Of a stretch of 64,000 nt of DNA, positions 8,003-17,049 are shown piece by piece. Origin of the DNA: Flavobacterium sp. JAS (GTDB lineage: Bacteria; Bacteroidota; Bacteroidia; Flavobacteriales; Flavobacteriaceae). The stretch is from contig NZ_JAJMOX010000014.1 of assembly GCF_020991455.1 (NCBI RefSeq), forward strand, positions 124,001-188,000. The letters run 5' to 3'. Made by a program: the position numbers and the translations under genes. Each line of letters begins with the position of its first letter. The first letter of the stretch is position 1. Under the pieces are notes generated by a model, which saw nothing but the letters and a program-made list of their open reading frames with translations, made no database searches and had not been told where the DNA came from.

Positions 8003-9031
8003 TTGGTAAATAAAAAACGAAATATAATCCTGTTTTCCGTACTTGGTTTAGTGCTTCTGTTTATGTTTTTTCTGGACATTAGTTTGGGGTCGGTTACGAT
8101 TCCGTTTAAGGAAGTTTATACCAGTATCACAGGAGGTCAGGCAAGTAAATCAACTTGGGAATATATCATTATTAATTATCGTTTACCAAAAGCAATTACA
8201 GCAGTTTTAGTTGGGGTTGGCTTGTCAGTAAGCGGATTGTTAATGCAAACATTGTTTAGAAACCCATTGGCAGGACCCGATGTTTTAGGGTTAAGCTCGG
8301 GAGCAATTTTGGCGGTGGCGATTGTAATTTTAGGTGCCGGTTTATTGCCGCCATTTTTAAATTCAATCTTATTATCACCATACGGGATCGTCTTGGCGTC
8401 GACATTAGGCAGTGTAGCAGTTTTAATGTTGGTTTTGTTAGTAGCACAACATTTGCGAAATACTATGGCAATTTTAATTGTAGGACTTATGTTTGCTAGT
8501 TTTACAAATGCCATTGTTGGGGTTTTGACCTATTTTAGTTCGGCCGAACAATTGCAGAAATTCACTTTCTGGTCGTTAGGAAGTTTGGGAAATCTTTCCT
8601 GGACTTCTATTTCAATTCTGGCAATTTGTGTTGGTCTTGGTTTGCTTTTGAGTGCGAGTAGTATAAAACCATTAAATGCATTGTTACTAGGTGAAAATTA
8701 CGCTAAGAGTATGGGCTTAAATTACAAGAAAGCTAGACTTGTCATTATTTTTGCAACGAGTATTTTGGCCGGAAGTATTACAGCTTTTGCAGGCCCTGTA
8801 GCTTTTATAGGCCTTGCAGTTCCGCATATTGCAAAGCTCACTTTTCAAACCAGTAATCACGCTATTTTATATTGGAGCACTTTTTTCTATGGTGGAATAA
8901 TCATGTTGTTTTGTGATATGGCATCTCAATTACCGGGGTTAGATACCACATTGCCAATCAATGCAATCACTTCTATAATTGGTGCACCAGTTGTGGTTTG
9001 GCTGTTAATGCGAAAAAGAAATTTTCAGTAA
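8003..9031 (+). CDS. btuC: FecCD-family ABC permease, BtuC-like
   Basis: 342 residues with about 10 membrane helices. The family features P-L-A-G-P-D-V-L-G-L-S-S-G-A near 87-100 and A-G-P-V-A-F-I-G-L-A-V-P-H near 262-274 are both present. It forms the inner-membrane channel of the B12 importer. The best start is an uncommon TTG at 8003, just after the btuF stop at 7997 and preceded by AAGAG. The next in-frame Met would remove the first transmembrane helix. Confidence 0.88.
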   Translation: MVNKKRNIILFSVLGLVLLFMFFLDISLGSVTIPFKEVYTSITGGQASKSTWEYIIINYRLPKAITAVLVGVGLSVSGLLMQTLFRNPLAGPDVLGLSSGAILAVAIVILGAGLLPPFLNSILLSPYGIVLASTLGSVAVLMLVLLVAQHLRNTMAILIVGLMFASFTNAIVGVLTYFSSAEQLQKFTFWSLGSLGNLSWTSISILAICVGLGLLLSASSIKPLNALLLGENYAKSMGLNYKKARLVIIFATSILAGSITAFAGPVAFIGLAVPHIAKLTFQTSNHAILYWSTFFYGGIIMLFCDMASQLPGLDTTLPINAITSIIGAPVVVWLLMRKRNFQ

Positions 9032-9063
9032 AAACTTACAAATATTTCGTGTCTTAGTTTTTT

Positions 9064-9659
9064 AACACCTAGAAGCATAGATTTAAAGGATCTACAAAAG
9101 GCGTTTCACTTTTTTAAACAATCATAGATGGTGAACGTTAAGTTTCTTTTTTAATTAAAAATTAATGGTTACTCAAAAATATTTAGATGAATTAAGCTAC
9201 GAATTAATCGGAGCTCGTATTGAAGTCCACAAAGCAATTGGTAAAGGATTATTAGAAAGTATTTATCACGAATGTTTAAAGGAAGAACTGATATATAGAA
9301 AGATAAATTTTGTTACCGAAATGAAAGTGCCTTTGCTATATCGAAATAAGGAGTTAAATGCAGATCTTAGATGTGATCTGTTTATTGAAAATTGTTTTGT
9401 TGCGGAATTAAAATCTGTTTCGGAAATAAGTGGAATACATGAGGCTCAACTTTTAACCTATATGAAACTCTTAAAAGCTCCAAAAGGAATAATAGTTAAC
9501 TTTAATTGTTTTAACATTTTTAAAGAAGGTCAAAAAACATTTGTTAACGAACATTATAAATTATTGCCAAAGTTTTAGCATCATAAGCTATGTGATAATT
9601 TACAAGTAAATTTTAAAATTACCTTTCTGAAAAAAGAAAAAACTATGTTTCTATGTGTT
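9064..9659. repeat. Inverted 17-bp repeats bracketing the GxxExxY gene
   Basis: Left copy 9064-9080 (AACACCTAGAAGCATAG) and right copy 9643-9659 (CTATGTTTCTATGTGTT) are inverted and match at 15 of 17 positions. They enclose the whole GxxExxY gene and lie between btuC and btuD. This suggests the roughly 600-bp unit was inserted or can move. No target duplication could be established by eye. Confidence 0.6.
9165..9578 (+). CDS. GxxExxY family protein
   Basis: 137 residues. The family signature G-L-L-E-S-I-Y lies near residue 28. The D-L-R-C-D-L-F-I-E and V-A-E-L-K-S-V segments resemble the D...E-x-K core of PD-(D/E)XK nuclease-like folds. Function is not known for the family. The gene interrupts the btuFC-btuD operon and is flanked by inverted repeats, and its leader (9032-9164) has repeat-like AT-rich DNA only. 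It is probably an acquired accessory gene rather than part of B12 transport. Confidence 0.85.
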   Translation: MVTQKYLDELSYELIGARIEVHKAIGKGLLESIYHECLKEELIYRKINFVTEMKVPLLYRNKELNADLRCDLFIENCFVAELKSVSEISGIHEAQLLTYMKLLKAPKGIIVNFNCFNIFKEGQKTFVNEHYKLLPKF

Positions 9660-9675
9660 TAAAAAATATACTGCA

Positions 9676-10452
9676 ATGAGTAAAATCCTAAAAACTTCAA
9701 ATTTAAGTATTGGCTATAAGTCCAAGAAAGAAACTGTGACTATAGCTCAGGGTTTGAACTTGAATCTAAGCTCCGGAAAACTCATTTCCTTAATTGGAGC
9801 AAACGGAATCGGGAAATCGACTTTGTTGAGAACCATTACTGGAATTCAACATCCTTTGGCAGGAAATGTTTTTTTGAATGATAAAAATATAAGCACTTAC
9901 AAGCCTTTAGATTTAGCACAAAATTTAAGTTTGGTTTTAACAGAAAAATTACCACCAAGTAATTTATCAGTTTTTGAGTTAGTGGCTTTGGGTCGTCAGC
10001 CTTATACAAACTGGATTGGCACTTTGACTCCAGCTGATATCGAAAAAGTTCAGGAAGCATTAGCATTAACTCAAATTGAACATTTAGCTCAAAAAAGGCA
10101 TTTCGAAATTAGCGACGGACAATTACAAAAGGTTTTAATTGCTAGAGCTTTGGCACAAGATACACCGTTAATTATTTTGGATGAACCTACAACGCATCTT
10201 GATTTATTGCACAAAGTGTCATTGTTTAAATTGTTGAAGAAGTTAACACAGGAAACTCAAAAATGTATCTTGTTCTCAACACATGATATTGATTTGGCCA
10301 TACAATTAAGCGATGAAATGATTATTATGACGCCAGATTTAGTAGTTCAGGACGAACCTTGTAATTTAATTTCAAAAGGCAGTTTCGCCACTTTATTCAA
10401 AGACGAACATATTATTTTTGATGCCGAAAAAGGGAAGTTTGTGATTACTTAA
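9676..10452 (+). CDS. btuD: ABC transporter ATP-binding protein, BtuD-like
   Basis: 258 residues. Walker A G-A-N-G-I-G-K-S-T is at 41-49, the ABC signature is I-S-D-G-Q-L-Q-K near 131-138, Walker B is L-I-I-L-D-E-P, and the H-loop is S-T-H-D. The signature has D instead of the usual G after S (L-S-G-G-Q to I-S-D-G-Q), as tolerated in FecE/BtuD relatives. The ATG at 9676 is preferred over an upstream GTG at 9655 that lies inside the GxxExxY flanking repeat. It powers the BtuC permease. The gene ends 4 bp inside the convergent membrane-protein gene. Confidence 0.86.
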   Translation: MSKILKTSNLSIGYKSKKETVTIAQGLNLNLSSGKLISLIGANGIGKSTLLRTITGIQHPLAGNVFLNDKNISTYKPLDLAQNLSLVLTEKLPPSNLSVFELVALGRQPYTNWIGTLTPADIEKVQEALALTQIEHLAQKRHFEISDGQLQKVLIARALAQDTPLIILDEPTTHLDLLHKVSLFKLLKKLTQETQKCILFSTHDIDLAIQLSDEMIIMTPDLVVQDEPCNLISKGSFATLFKDEHIIFDAEKGKFVIT

Positions 10453-11258
10453 GAATTATTCTTTTCAAAACGAACCCGATAAACATGAAGTAAATTTTCT
10501 AATTCATCAAATTTAATTGTTAACTCACCAATATCTACAAGTTCGTTGTTAAACGCGAGATAATTTGTAGAGCTTTTTCCACTTGTTTTTGTGAATACTT
10601 TGTCATTATGTATTCTATTCCACGGAATTAGTTTTTCGTTTTTTAACTTAATTCCCTTGTCATTAATTATAACTTGAGGTTCATTGTCTCTAAGTTTTTT
10701 AATTTGATCGTAAGTTAGATATAAACCAAAAAAGAAAAGGAGTGAAGGAACATAATCTCCGTTCCAAAGAAAATATAATCCAATACAAATCATTCCTAAA
10801 CTTATAATTAAAACAAAAATTAAAGAAGTTTTCGAATAATAAATGATCGTTTGTTTAGGTACACTAAGATCATCTTTATAAATATCCTTTTCAAGAAATT
10901 TTTTTTCTAATGATTTTAGTTTTGTTTTTTGCTGTAGAGTTTTAAATTCAGTTTTTTCAAACCAACTATCACTTTCCCAAATTAGTCTTTGATCAATTGC
11001 TTTTTGTTTTAACTCGTGAACATTTCGTACATTTTCAAATGCCCAAATTTTCCATTTATTCACAAAATAACTCCAAGTTAACCAACCACAAAGAAAGCCG
11101 ATGATGAAACCTATTGGAATAACCCATCCAGGAATAATTTCTTTTGCGTTTAGAATGAAACTTAGTATGATAATCCCAAAAATAATCAGCATTGGTAAGT
11201 GAACAAGTCTGATTTTTCCTTTTTGCAAGGCTTCATTTACAGTAACTATTTTCTCCAT
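10449..11258 (-). CDS. Hypothetical membrane protein
   Basis: 269 residues, not recognised. Two hydrophobic helices at about 18-38 and 44-64 are followed by a charged Lys/Glu-rich loop (70-135), then a second pair at about 142-162 and 168-185. The soluble C-terminal part has a D-N-E-P-Q-V-I-I-N-D-K-G-I-x-L motif reminiscent of PH-like bYcxB-type modules with an N-terminal helical pair. That fold suggestion is tentative. The gene starts 2 bp from the trmL stop on the same strand, so it is probably cotranscribed. Its stop overlaps the convergent btuD stop by 4 bp. Confidence 0.75.
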   Translation of the reverse strand: MEKIVTVNEALQKGKIRLVHLPMLIIFGIIILSFILNAKEIIPGWVIPIGFIIGFLCGWLTWSYFVNKWKIWAFENVRNVHELKQKAIDQRLIWESDSWFEKTEFKTLQQKTKLKSLEKKFLEKDIYKDDLSVPKQTIIYYSKTSLIFVLIISLGMICIGLYFLWNGDYVPSLLFFFGLYLTYDQIKKLRDNEPQVIINDKGIKLKNEKLIPWNRIHNDKVFTKTSGKSSTNYLAFNNELVDIGELTIKFDELENLLHVYRVRFEKNNS

Positions 11259-11259
11259 C

Positions 11260-11715
11260 TTAAACCTTCAATCCAATCTGTCTCTTAGCTTCACCAACTA
11301 CAAAAGCAACGGAATTAGCAATATTAAAGCTTCGGATTAATTTTGACATCGGAATGGTTAGATGATTTTCAAAACGAGCTAAAACTTCTTTACTTAAGCC
11401 AACGCTTTCTTTTCCGAAAACCAACCAGTCTCCGTCTTGAAAATCAGTTTCAAGATAAGATCTATCTGCATGAGAACTCATTAAAAAAACACGTGACTGA
11501 TCAGGAATCTGCGCAATCCATTCTTCTATATTTTGATATTCAGTTACGTCAAGATGCACCCAATAATCCAAACCCGAACGTTTCAGGTTTTTATCATTAA
11601 TCACAAATCCGAAAGGATGAATTAAGTGTAATCTACTTTCTGTACCTACACATAATCGTCCAATATTTCCAGTATTATTAGGTATTTCAGGTTCTACAAG
11701 AACAACGTTTAGCAT
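11260..11715 (-). CDS. trmL: tRNA (cytidine/uridine(34)-2'-O)-methyltransferase
   Basis: 151 residues, the full length of the SPOUT enzyme TrmL. The N-terminal V-L-V-E-P-E-I-P-N-N-T-G-N-I-G-R-L signature is at 5-20. The C-terminal trefoil-knot SAM-binding segment reads L-x-I-P-M-x-x-x-x-R-S-F-N-I-A-N-S-V-A. It 2'-O-methylates the wobble base of tRNA-Leu isoacceptors in the cytoplasm. It likely shares a transcript with the downstream membrane-protein gene, which begins 1 bp after its stop. Confidence 0.92.
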   Translation of the reverse strand: MLNVVLVEPEIPNNTGNIGRLCVGTESRLHLIHPFGFVINDKNLKRSGLDYWVHLDVTEYQNIEEWIAQIPDQSRVFLMSSHADRSYLETDFQDGDWLVFGKESVGLSKEVLARFENHLTIPMSKLIRSFNIANSVAFVVGEAKRQIGLKV

Positions 11716-11775
11716 TATTTTTTGAGTTATGAATTATAAGTTATGAATTATGAGTTTGCAATAATTATCTAATTC

Positions 11776-12357
11776 TCATATTGGCACATTATCTAATTTA
11801 AAATCGGAAACTTCAAGAACTTCTCCCGCTTTTAAGTTTTGCAAATATACATTTCCTATACGCACACGAACTAATCTTAAAGTCGGAAAACCAACTGCCG
11901 CAGTCATTTTTCGAACCTGACGAAACTTTCCTTCATTTACAGTTATTGAAGCCCATGAGGTTGGTCCATGGCGTTCGTCTCGTATTTTTTTGGCTCTTGG
12001 TCCAAAATCAGGAATTTCGGTTACAATAAAAGCAGAGCATGGTTTGGTTTTATATTTTCCGCCATCGAAACCAATTTCGACACCATTTTGCAATTGTTCA
12101 ATGGCTTCTAGAGTAATAACACCATCAACCTGAACATAATATTCTTTATCTACTTTTTTGCTTCTTATTTGTTCGCTTACTTTTCCGTCAGTAGTTAATA
12201 AAAGCAATCCTTCTGAATCTTCATCCAAACGGCCAATCGCCATCGTTCCTTCGGGGAAATCATATAATTCGCCCAAAAGCTTTTTCTTTCTTTTTAGCTC
12301 ATATATAAATTGACTCAGATAGCCGTAAGGTTTAAAAAGAATAAAATGTTGATGCAT
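11776..12357 (-). CDS. rluE: 23S rRNA pseudouridine synthase, RluE/RsuA family
   Basis: 193 residues, consisting of the catalytic domain only, without the S4 domain, as in RluE. The active-site motif G-R-L-D-E-D-S-E-G-L-L-L-L-T is at about 42-55 (catalytic Asp in R-L-D). E-G-K-F-R-Q-V-R-K-M-T-A-A-V-G-F-P-T-L-R-L is near 148-168. It isomerises a uridine in 23S rRNA. The last residues (L-D-N-V-P-I) and stop fall in a dispersed TTAGATAATGTG-type word. A TATCTTTG -7 box (12382-12375 on this strand) sits 18 bp upstream of the start. Confidence 0.85.
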   Translation of the reverse strand: MHQHFILFKPYGYLSQFIYELKRKKKLLGELYDFPEGTMAIGRLDEDSEGLLLLTTDGKVSEQIRSKKVDKEYYVQVDGVITLEAIEQLQNGVEIGFDGGKYKTKPCSAFIVTEIPDFGPRAKKIRDERHGPTSWASITVNEGKFRQVRKMTAAVGFPTLRLVRVRIGNVYLQNLKAGEVLEVSDFKLDNVPI

Positions 12358-12421
12358 GCCGTATTTTTAGACTGCAAAGATAGTTTTGTTTCAGAAAGTA
12401 AATAATTCTAAGGTGTATTTA

Positions 12422-12628
12422 TTACTGTTTTGAAGCTTTCATTTTCTTTAGCCATGCAAAAAAGAACCAGATTACGGTTATACCAAATATAACAAGCAAT
12501 GGCGTATAATAATCTTTGAAAAAATTATGAAAATAGCTTCCTATTAAAATATATGCAGACGCTATACATAGTTTTATTGGAATAAATTCTGCGTTTGACC
12601 AACTTGTTTTTATGTTGAAAAAGTTCAT
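12422..12628 (-). CDS. Small two-helix membrane protein
   Basis: 68 residues starting at the ATG at 12628. Two hydrophobic stretches, about 15-33 and 39-60, are followed by a basic tail (K-K-M-K-A-S-K-Q). A TTG-initiated extension to 12682 is rejected because that TTG is the -33 element of a near-perfect promoter 24-54 bp upstream. No family recognised. It is transcribed alone between the pseudouridine synthase and the secreted nuclease gene. Confidence 0.7.
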   Translation of the reverse strand: MNFFNIKTSWSNAEFIPIKLCIASAYILIGSYFHNFFKDYYTPLLVIFGITVIWFFFAWLKKMKASKQ

Positions 12629-12651
12629 TGTAAGTGAGTTTAGAATTCTCC

Positions 12652-12682
12652 TAAAGTTACAATTTTGATGAGTATTTTGCAA
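12652..12682 (-). promoter_or_regulatory. Promoter of the 68-residue membrane protein gene
   Basis: Minus strand TTG at 12682-12680, a 20-bp spacer, TAACTTTA at 12659-12652. One mismatch from TAnnTTTG. Predicted start lies about 15 nt upstream of the ATG at 12628. Confidence 0.6.
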
Positions 12683-12970
12683 TCATAAAAAAGAAGTTAT
12701 AGTTGGCCCTAATCGAAATAAAGAAATTGCAGATAGCGCAAGAAATGTAGAGAAAAATGAAGAAGTTTCAAATAATATTAAACGACCAATCTGTTTTTTT
12801 AGTTATTTCGTTGTTGTTTTCGGAATTAGAAAAGTTTATTTATTTGTGAAATGTTTTATTTTTACTGACAGTAATTAAAATAATATCTTACAATTACTTC
12901 ATGTTTTTATAATATTCTATTAACTTTAAAGACTATAAATTTGATTTCTAAAAACTCTATTTTTAATTAT
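12683..12970. other. Gap before the secreted nuclease gene
   Basis: About 290 bp. From roughly 12640 to 12880 the plus strand has an uninterrupted frame (reading V-G-P-N-R-N-K-E-I-A-D...) with no start codon. It could be a gene relic but is too weak to call. A TAAATTTG -7 box at 12936-12943 lies 28 bp before the ATG of the next gene. Confidence 0.4.
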
Positions 12971-15900
12971 ATGAAGAACATTTACGCTGCACGCCATCTG
13001 ATGGCTTTTTTAAGTTTTTTTTGCTTTTCGGTAAATCTTTTTGCCCAGACAATGCCTGCACCGCAAGCGTTGCCTTATACACAGAATTTTGATGGATTAA
13101 CTGATAAGCCAACTACTTATCCGGATGGATTTCAAGGATGGACAGCTGCTGGATCGCCTGGGTCAACTTTTAAAACAAATGCTGCTTTAACTGATAAAAC
13201 TATGACAGCTATTATGTCTAGTTCTGCACCTACTGCTGCAACTGGAACTGGAGACATATATAACTATACCGGGAAAATTGGTTTTCTGAATACGGGTACT
13301 TTAGATTTTACTATAGGTTTTGCTTTTAATACTACAGGTTATTCGGCAATACAGATTAAATATGATGCGATGACAATTCGTAATCCTTATGGATTGCCTG
13401 GAAGTCCGGTGTCAAGTCGTAAAAACGAAATGGTTTTACAATATCGTGTTGGGACAACTAATGCATTTATTACTTTGCCAGAAACCACATATATTAATAA
13501 TACAGTACAACAAGTAACTGCAACTACAAGTCCTCAGAACTTGATAACAATAAGAGCTACATTACCCTCCGAATGTGATAATCAGCCTATAGTTCAAGTA
13601 CGATGGATTTCCAGACAAGAGTCGGGAGCAGGTTCAAGACCATCATTTGCAATAGACAATATTGTTATTGGAAGTGATAATATTGCACCTGTAAGTCAGG
13701 CAGGTTATCCAAAAGCAGATAATATCACAACTGCTAGTTTTGATTTTTCTGATAAATTAAATGAAACAGGAAAAACATATTATGTATTATTGCCTTCAGG
13801 AAGCACAACGCCAACTATTGCTCAGGTAAAAGCGGGTCTTGATGCTAATGATACTGCAGCTTTGCAAGCAGGATTTTTGGATGTTACAGATCAATCTCAG
13901 GTATATGTAAAAAGTTTTACAGGATTGAGTATTAATACAGCATATTCGGTTTTCTCTGTTTCTGAAGATTCTTATGGAAACATACAAACCAATGTTGCTA
14001 AAGTTGATGTTACAACTGCAAATGTTGTAGTTCCGTCTTTATCAACAACAGTTTCTTCACTTGATTTAGGATTTTCTGAGGCAAGTTTTAATTCTGATAG
14101 TTTTAGTTATCAAATTCAGGCTTCAAATCTTTCAGATAATGTTGTAGCGACTTCTTCTTCGACCAATTTTACTTTATCTAAAGATAACAGCACTTTTGGA
14201 TCTTCGGTAACATTTACGGCTGTCGAATTAGCTGTAAATCAAATTGTTTATGTTCATTTTACGCCAAATGCAGTGGGTAATTTTTCTGCTGAAATCACTC
14301 ATGAATCAACTGGAGCAACCGCTAAAATTGTTACGTTATCAGGAATAGGAATTAATCCATACGTTCAGGGATTTAACGATGCAGGTGTTTTAACAAATAG
14401 TGGCTGGACACAATCTAATGTGGCAGGAACAGTAAATAAATGGGCCTATACAACTGTTGCAAGAAATGTAAATTCAGGAACTGGTGCCGTTTTAATGAAT
14501 GGATTTTCTGAAAGTGGAGCTAGTAAAGACTGGTTAGTTTCGCCTAGATTACGTTTGAATAACTTTACTCAATTGCCATTATTGTCTTTTTATTCCCGTA
14601 AGTTTTATGCAGGACCAGAATTGAAATTAATGGTTTCTGTTGATTATGATGGAAAAGGTAATCCGGAAAATGCTACATGGACAGCGATAAACGGAAGCTT
14701 TCCAACAACTACAGGAACTTATGTTCAATCTCAATATATAGATTTAAGCGCTTATAAAACAGATCATACTTATGTTGCCTGGGTTTATGAAACTACCGCT
14801 TCAGGAACTAATAATGCTGCCGAATGGTCATTGGATGATATTGCGATTACTAATGAAACCGGTTATGTAGTTTCAAACCCTGTTTTAGATTTTGGAGAAG
14901 TGGCTCAAAATAGTATTTCTACAAGTCAGTCATTTATATTTAAAGCCATTGGTTACAATGATATTACACTTACTGCACCTGCAAATTATCAGATTTCGTT
15001 AGATAATAGTGTATTCCAGTCGAGTGTCGCTGTTACTGAAGCTGATGCGCTAGCAGGAAAAACAGTTTATGTAAGATTTACACCTACTGTAAAAGAATTA
15101 AGTATTTTAGGTAAGATAGCTGTAATGGGAACTTCGTTAAATAAAGAAATAGGATCTCTTAAAGGTTCTTCTTTACTAAAAGCTGATACTTTTGATGTGG
15201 TAACGTATAACTTAGAGTTTTTTGCTTCTGATGTAAAAGGAAGTGACGGAGTAGAATTTGGACCAACAGATGATGATGTGCAAATTGAAAATGTTGCCAA
15301 AGTAATGAACAAGCTAAATGCGGATGTATATGTAGTTCAGGAAGTATCTAATGATGCTGCTTTGGATGAGTTAATTACGAAATTAAATATTAACGGAAAA
15401 ACATTCGAAAAAACAATTTCGCCATCATGGTCTTATTCTTTTGATGCACCATCACCAACTTTTCCTCCTCAAAAATTGGTAGTACTTTACAATACACAAA
15501 CCGCTACTGTAAAAAATACCCGTGTTATGTTTAAGGATTTTTATGATAAAGTCCGTAACGGATCAGTAACTCTGGCGGATTATCCAGACGATCAAAAAAG
15601 CTTTTTCGCTTCAGGACGTTTGCCTTATATGGTGCAAATCGAAACCAATGTTGGTGGAGTAAAAAAGCTTATTAATTTGGTAGATATTCATGCTCGTGCT
15701 AATAGCGGATCAGATATGTCTAAATACAATATGCGTAAATACGATATTAAAGTTTTGGCTGATAGTTTGAATACATATTATTCAAAAGCAAATTTGATGA
15801 TTTTAGGAGACTTTAATGATGATGTGAAAAAATCAGTTGTAGGCACAAATAATCCGTCTACATATCAGGTAATGGTTGATGATGTTACTAATTTTAATGC

Positions 15901-16399
15901 TCTTACTTTAGATATTAGTAAAGCAGGTGCTTATAGTTTTTTAAGTTCAGGTGGATTTTTAGATCATATCATTATATCTAATGAATTAACAGATCAATAC
16001 ATTCCAAATTCAACTGCTGTTTATGATCCTAGAGCTGATATTACAAATTATACGAATACGACTTCAGATCACGGACCTGTGATTGCTCGTTTTGCATTGA
16101 AAGCAGATGTTTTATCAACGATTGATTTTGAAGCTAAGAATGGTTATGTTATTAAAGCTTACCCTAATCCGGCAACAGATCAACTGAATGTTGTGGTAAA
16201 AACTGAAGGAAATAAGAATTTGAAATTAAGACTTTACGATCTTCAGGGTCGCTTGATTGGAAATTCTGTAGATATTAGCGGAGGGCAGGAAAAAAATACA
16301 ACTGTAGTTCCAATAAATAATTTACAATCGGGGATTTATATTTATACTTTAACCGAAAATAATAAGGTAATCTTTAGTGATAAGGTTATAAAAAAATAA
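12971..16399 (+). CDS. Secreted multidomain endonuclease/exonuclease/phosphatase protein with T9SS sorting domain
   Basis: 1142 residues. A signal peptide (1-26, ending L-F-A-Q) is followed by a cleaved-adhesin-like N-terminal region, Ig/ASPM-like spacer modules around 350-455, a choice-of-anchor-J-like domain (about 460-627) and another spacer. The EEP domain spans about 738-1032, with V-T-Y-N-L-E-F-F, V-V-Q-E-V, V-D-I-H-A-R, L-G-D-F-N-D-D and S-D-H-G-P-V catalytic motifs. The last 85 residues are a type A T9SS sorting domain (Y-P-N-P-A-T-D, L-Q-S-G-I-Y). It is exported by the type IX system, probably as an extracellular DNase or phosphatase. Start chosen at the ATG giving the signal peptide; a TTG at 12941 lies in the -7 box. 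Confidence 0.9.
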   Translation: MKNIYAARHLMAFLSFFCFSVNLFAQTMPAPQALPYTQNFDGLTDKPTTYPDGFQGWTAAGSPGSTFKTNAALTDKTMTAIMSSSAPTAATGTGDIYNYTGKIGFLNTGTLDFTIGFAFNTTGYSAIQIKYDAMTIRNPYGLPGSPVSSRKNEMVLQYRVGTTNAFITLPETTYINNTVQQVTATTSPQNLITIRATLPSECDNQPIVQVRWISRQESGAGSRPSFAIDNIVIGSDNIAPVSQAGYPKADNITTASFDFSDKLNETGKTYYVLLPSGSTTPTIAQVKAGLDANDTAALQAGFLDVTDQSQVYVKSFTGLSINTAYSVFSVSEDSYGNIQTNVAKVDVTTANVVVPSLSTTVSSLDLGFSEASFNSDSFSYQIQASNLSDNVVATSSSTNFTLSKDNSTFGSSVTFTAVELAVNQIVYVHFTPNAVGNFSAEITHESTGATAKIVTLSGIGINPYVQGFNDAGVLTNSGWTQSNVAGTVNKWAYTTVARNVNSGTGAVLMNGFSESGASKDWLVSPRLRLNNFTQLPLLSFYSRKFYAGPELKLMVSVDYDGKGNPENATWTAINGSFPTTTGTYVQSQYIDLSAYKTDHTYVAWVYETTASGTNNAAEWSLDDIAITNETGYVVSNPVLDFGEVAQNSISTSQSFIFKAIGYNDITLTAPANYQISLDNSVFQSSVAVTEADALAGKTVYVRFTPTVKELSILGKIAVMGTSLNKEIGSLKGSSLLKADTFDVVTYNLEFFASDVKGSDGVEFGPTDDDVQIENVAKVMNKLNADVYVVQEVSNDAALDELITKLNINGKTFEKTISPSWSYSFDAPSPTFPPQKLVVLYNTQTATVKNTRVMFKDFYDKVRNGSVTLADYPDDQKSFFASGRLPYMVQIETNVGGVKKLINLVDIHARANSGSDMSKYNMRKYDIKVLADSLNTYYSKANLMILGDFNDDVKKSVVGTNNPSTYQVMVDDVTNFNALTLDISKAGAYSFLSSGGFLDHIIISNELTDQYIPNSTAVYDPRADITNYTNTTSDHGPVIARFALKADVLSTIDFEAKNGYVIKAYPNPATDQLNVVVKTEGNKNLKLRLYDLQGRLIGNSVDISGGQEKNTTVVPINNLQSGIYIYTLTENNKVIFSDKVIKK

Positions 16400-16416
16400 A
16401 TAAAATAGAATGTATT

Positions 16417-16450
16417 AAAAAGGCATCCACTTCGGCGGATGCCTTTTTTA
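16417..16450. terminator. Bidirectional intrinsic terminator
   Basis: 12-bp stem (16417-16428 with 16437-16448, core GGCATCC/GGATGCC) with T-tracts on both strands. Shared by the convergent secreted nuclease and mepB genes. Confidence 0.9.
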
Positions 16451-16451
16451 T

Positions 16452-16979
16452 TTAGGATTGAATTAATCTTGTAAAGGTTTCAAAATCTATTTCAGGACTT
16501 ATTTCATAGAAATAGCGCAATTGCCATTGCTGTGTTTTTTTGGCTTGCGGACTTATAGCTTCATCCCACGGCGGATAAACACGTGTTGCTCGTTTCCCTT
16601 CTTTTGTTTTTGTGGAGAATATTCCTTTTTCCAGTAAAATGGCTTTCGGGAAAATAAATTGCCCAAAACGATTTTCTTTTCTTGCGCTAATGATTACAAA
16701 ATCAATTTCGTCAGAAAAATCAAAAGGCTCTATTATTTCGGATTTGTTCCGTTTCCATAAAGTTACAAACTGACCAATTTTTATTGGAGTGATTTTGGCT
16801 TCCCGATAGCAAATATATTTTTTGTCTAAGTAAAACTGATAGGCATTATACTCAGCACTTTCAGGCACGGGAACAGGTTCTGAACAATCAAAATCAAAAT
16901 AATCATAGACCAATTCTTTGGCTAAATTCAAATCCTTAGGGATAGATTTTTGATTTAACCACTGATTTTTAAGTATCAT
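16452..16979 (-). CDS. mepB: MepB family protein
   Basis: 175 residues matching MepB along its length: an L-x-x-A-K-E-L-V-Y-D-Y-F start, the Y-N-A-Y-Q-F-Y-L-D-K-K-Y-I-C-Y-R-E-A-K-x-T-P-I-K-x-G-Q-F-V-T-L-W-K-R-N core, and the C-terminal R-A-x-R-V-Y-P-P-W-D. In Staphylococcus the family is named from the mepRAB multidrug locus. Its activity is unknown. No efflux pump or MarR gene is nearby here, so the gene is free-standing, convergent with the secreted nuclease gene and 70 bp from the next gene's stop. Confidence 0.85.
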   Translation of the reverse strand: MILKNQWLNQKSIPKDLNLAKELVYDYFDFDCSEPVPVPESAEYNAYQFYLDKKYICYREAKITPIKIGQFVTLWKRNKSEIIEPFDFSDEIDFVIISARKENRFGQFIFPKAILLEKGIFSTKTKEGKRATRVYPPWDEAISPQAKKTQQWQLRYFYEISPEIDFETFTRLIQS

Positions 16980-17049
16980 TTTGAGAAGATGGGTTTAAAG
17001 TTTGTTTTTAAAAGGACTGCATTTTTTGTCGTAAAAAGGCAAATATTCC

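Noticed and set aside
9655..9675. GTG start for btuD at 9655
   Set aside because: It lies within the inverted repeat flanking the GxxExxY gene. The ATG at 9676 begins the conserved ABC domain.
12640..12880. Open plus-strand frame without start codon before the secreted nuclease gene
   Set aside because: No ATG/GTG/TTG in a sensible position, no recognisable domain, low-complexity end. Could be a relic but not supportable.
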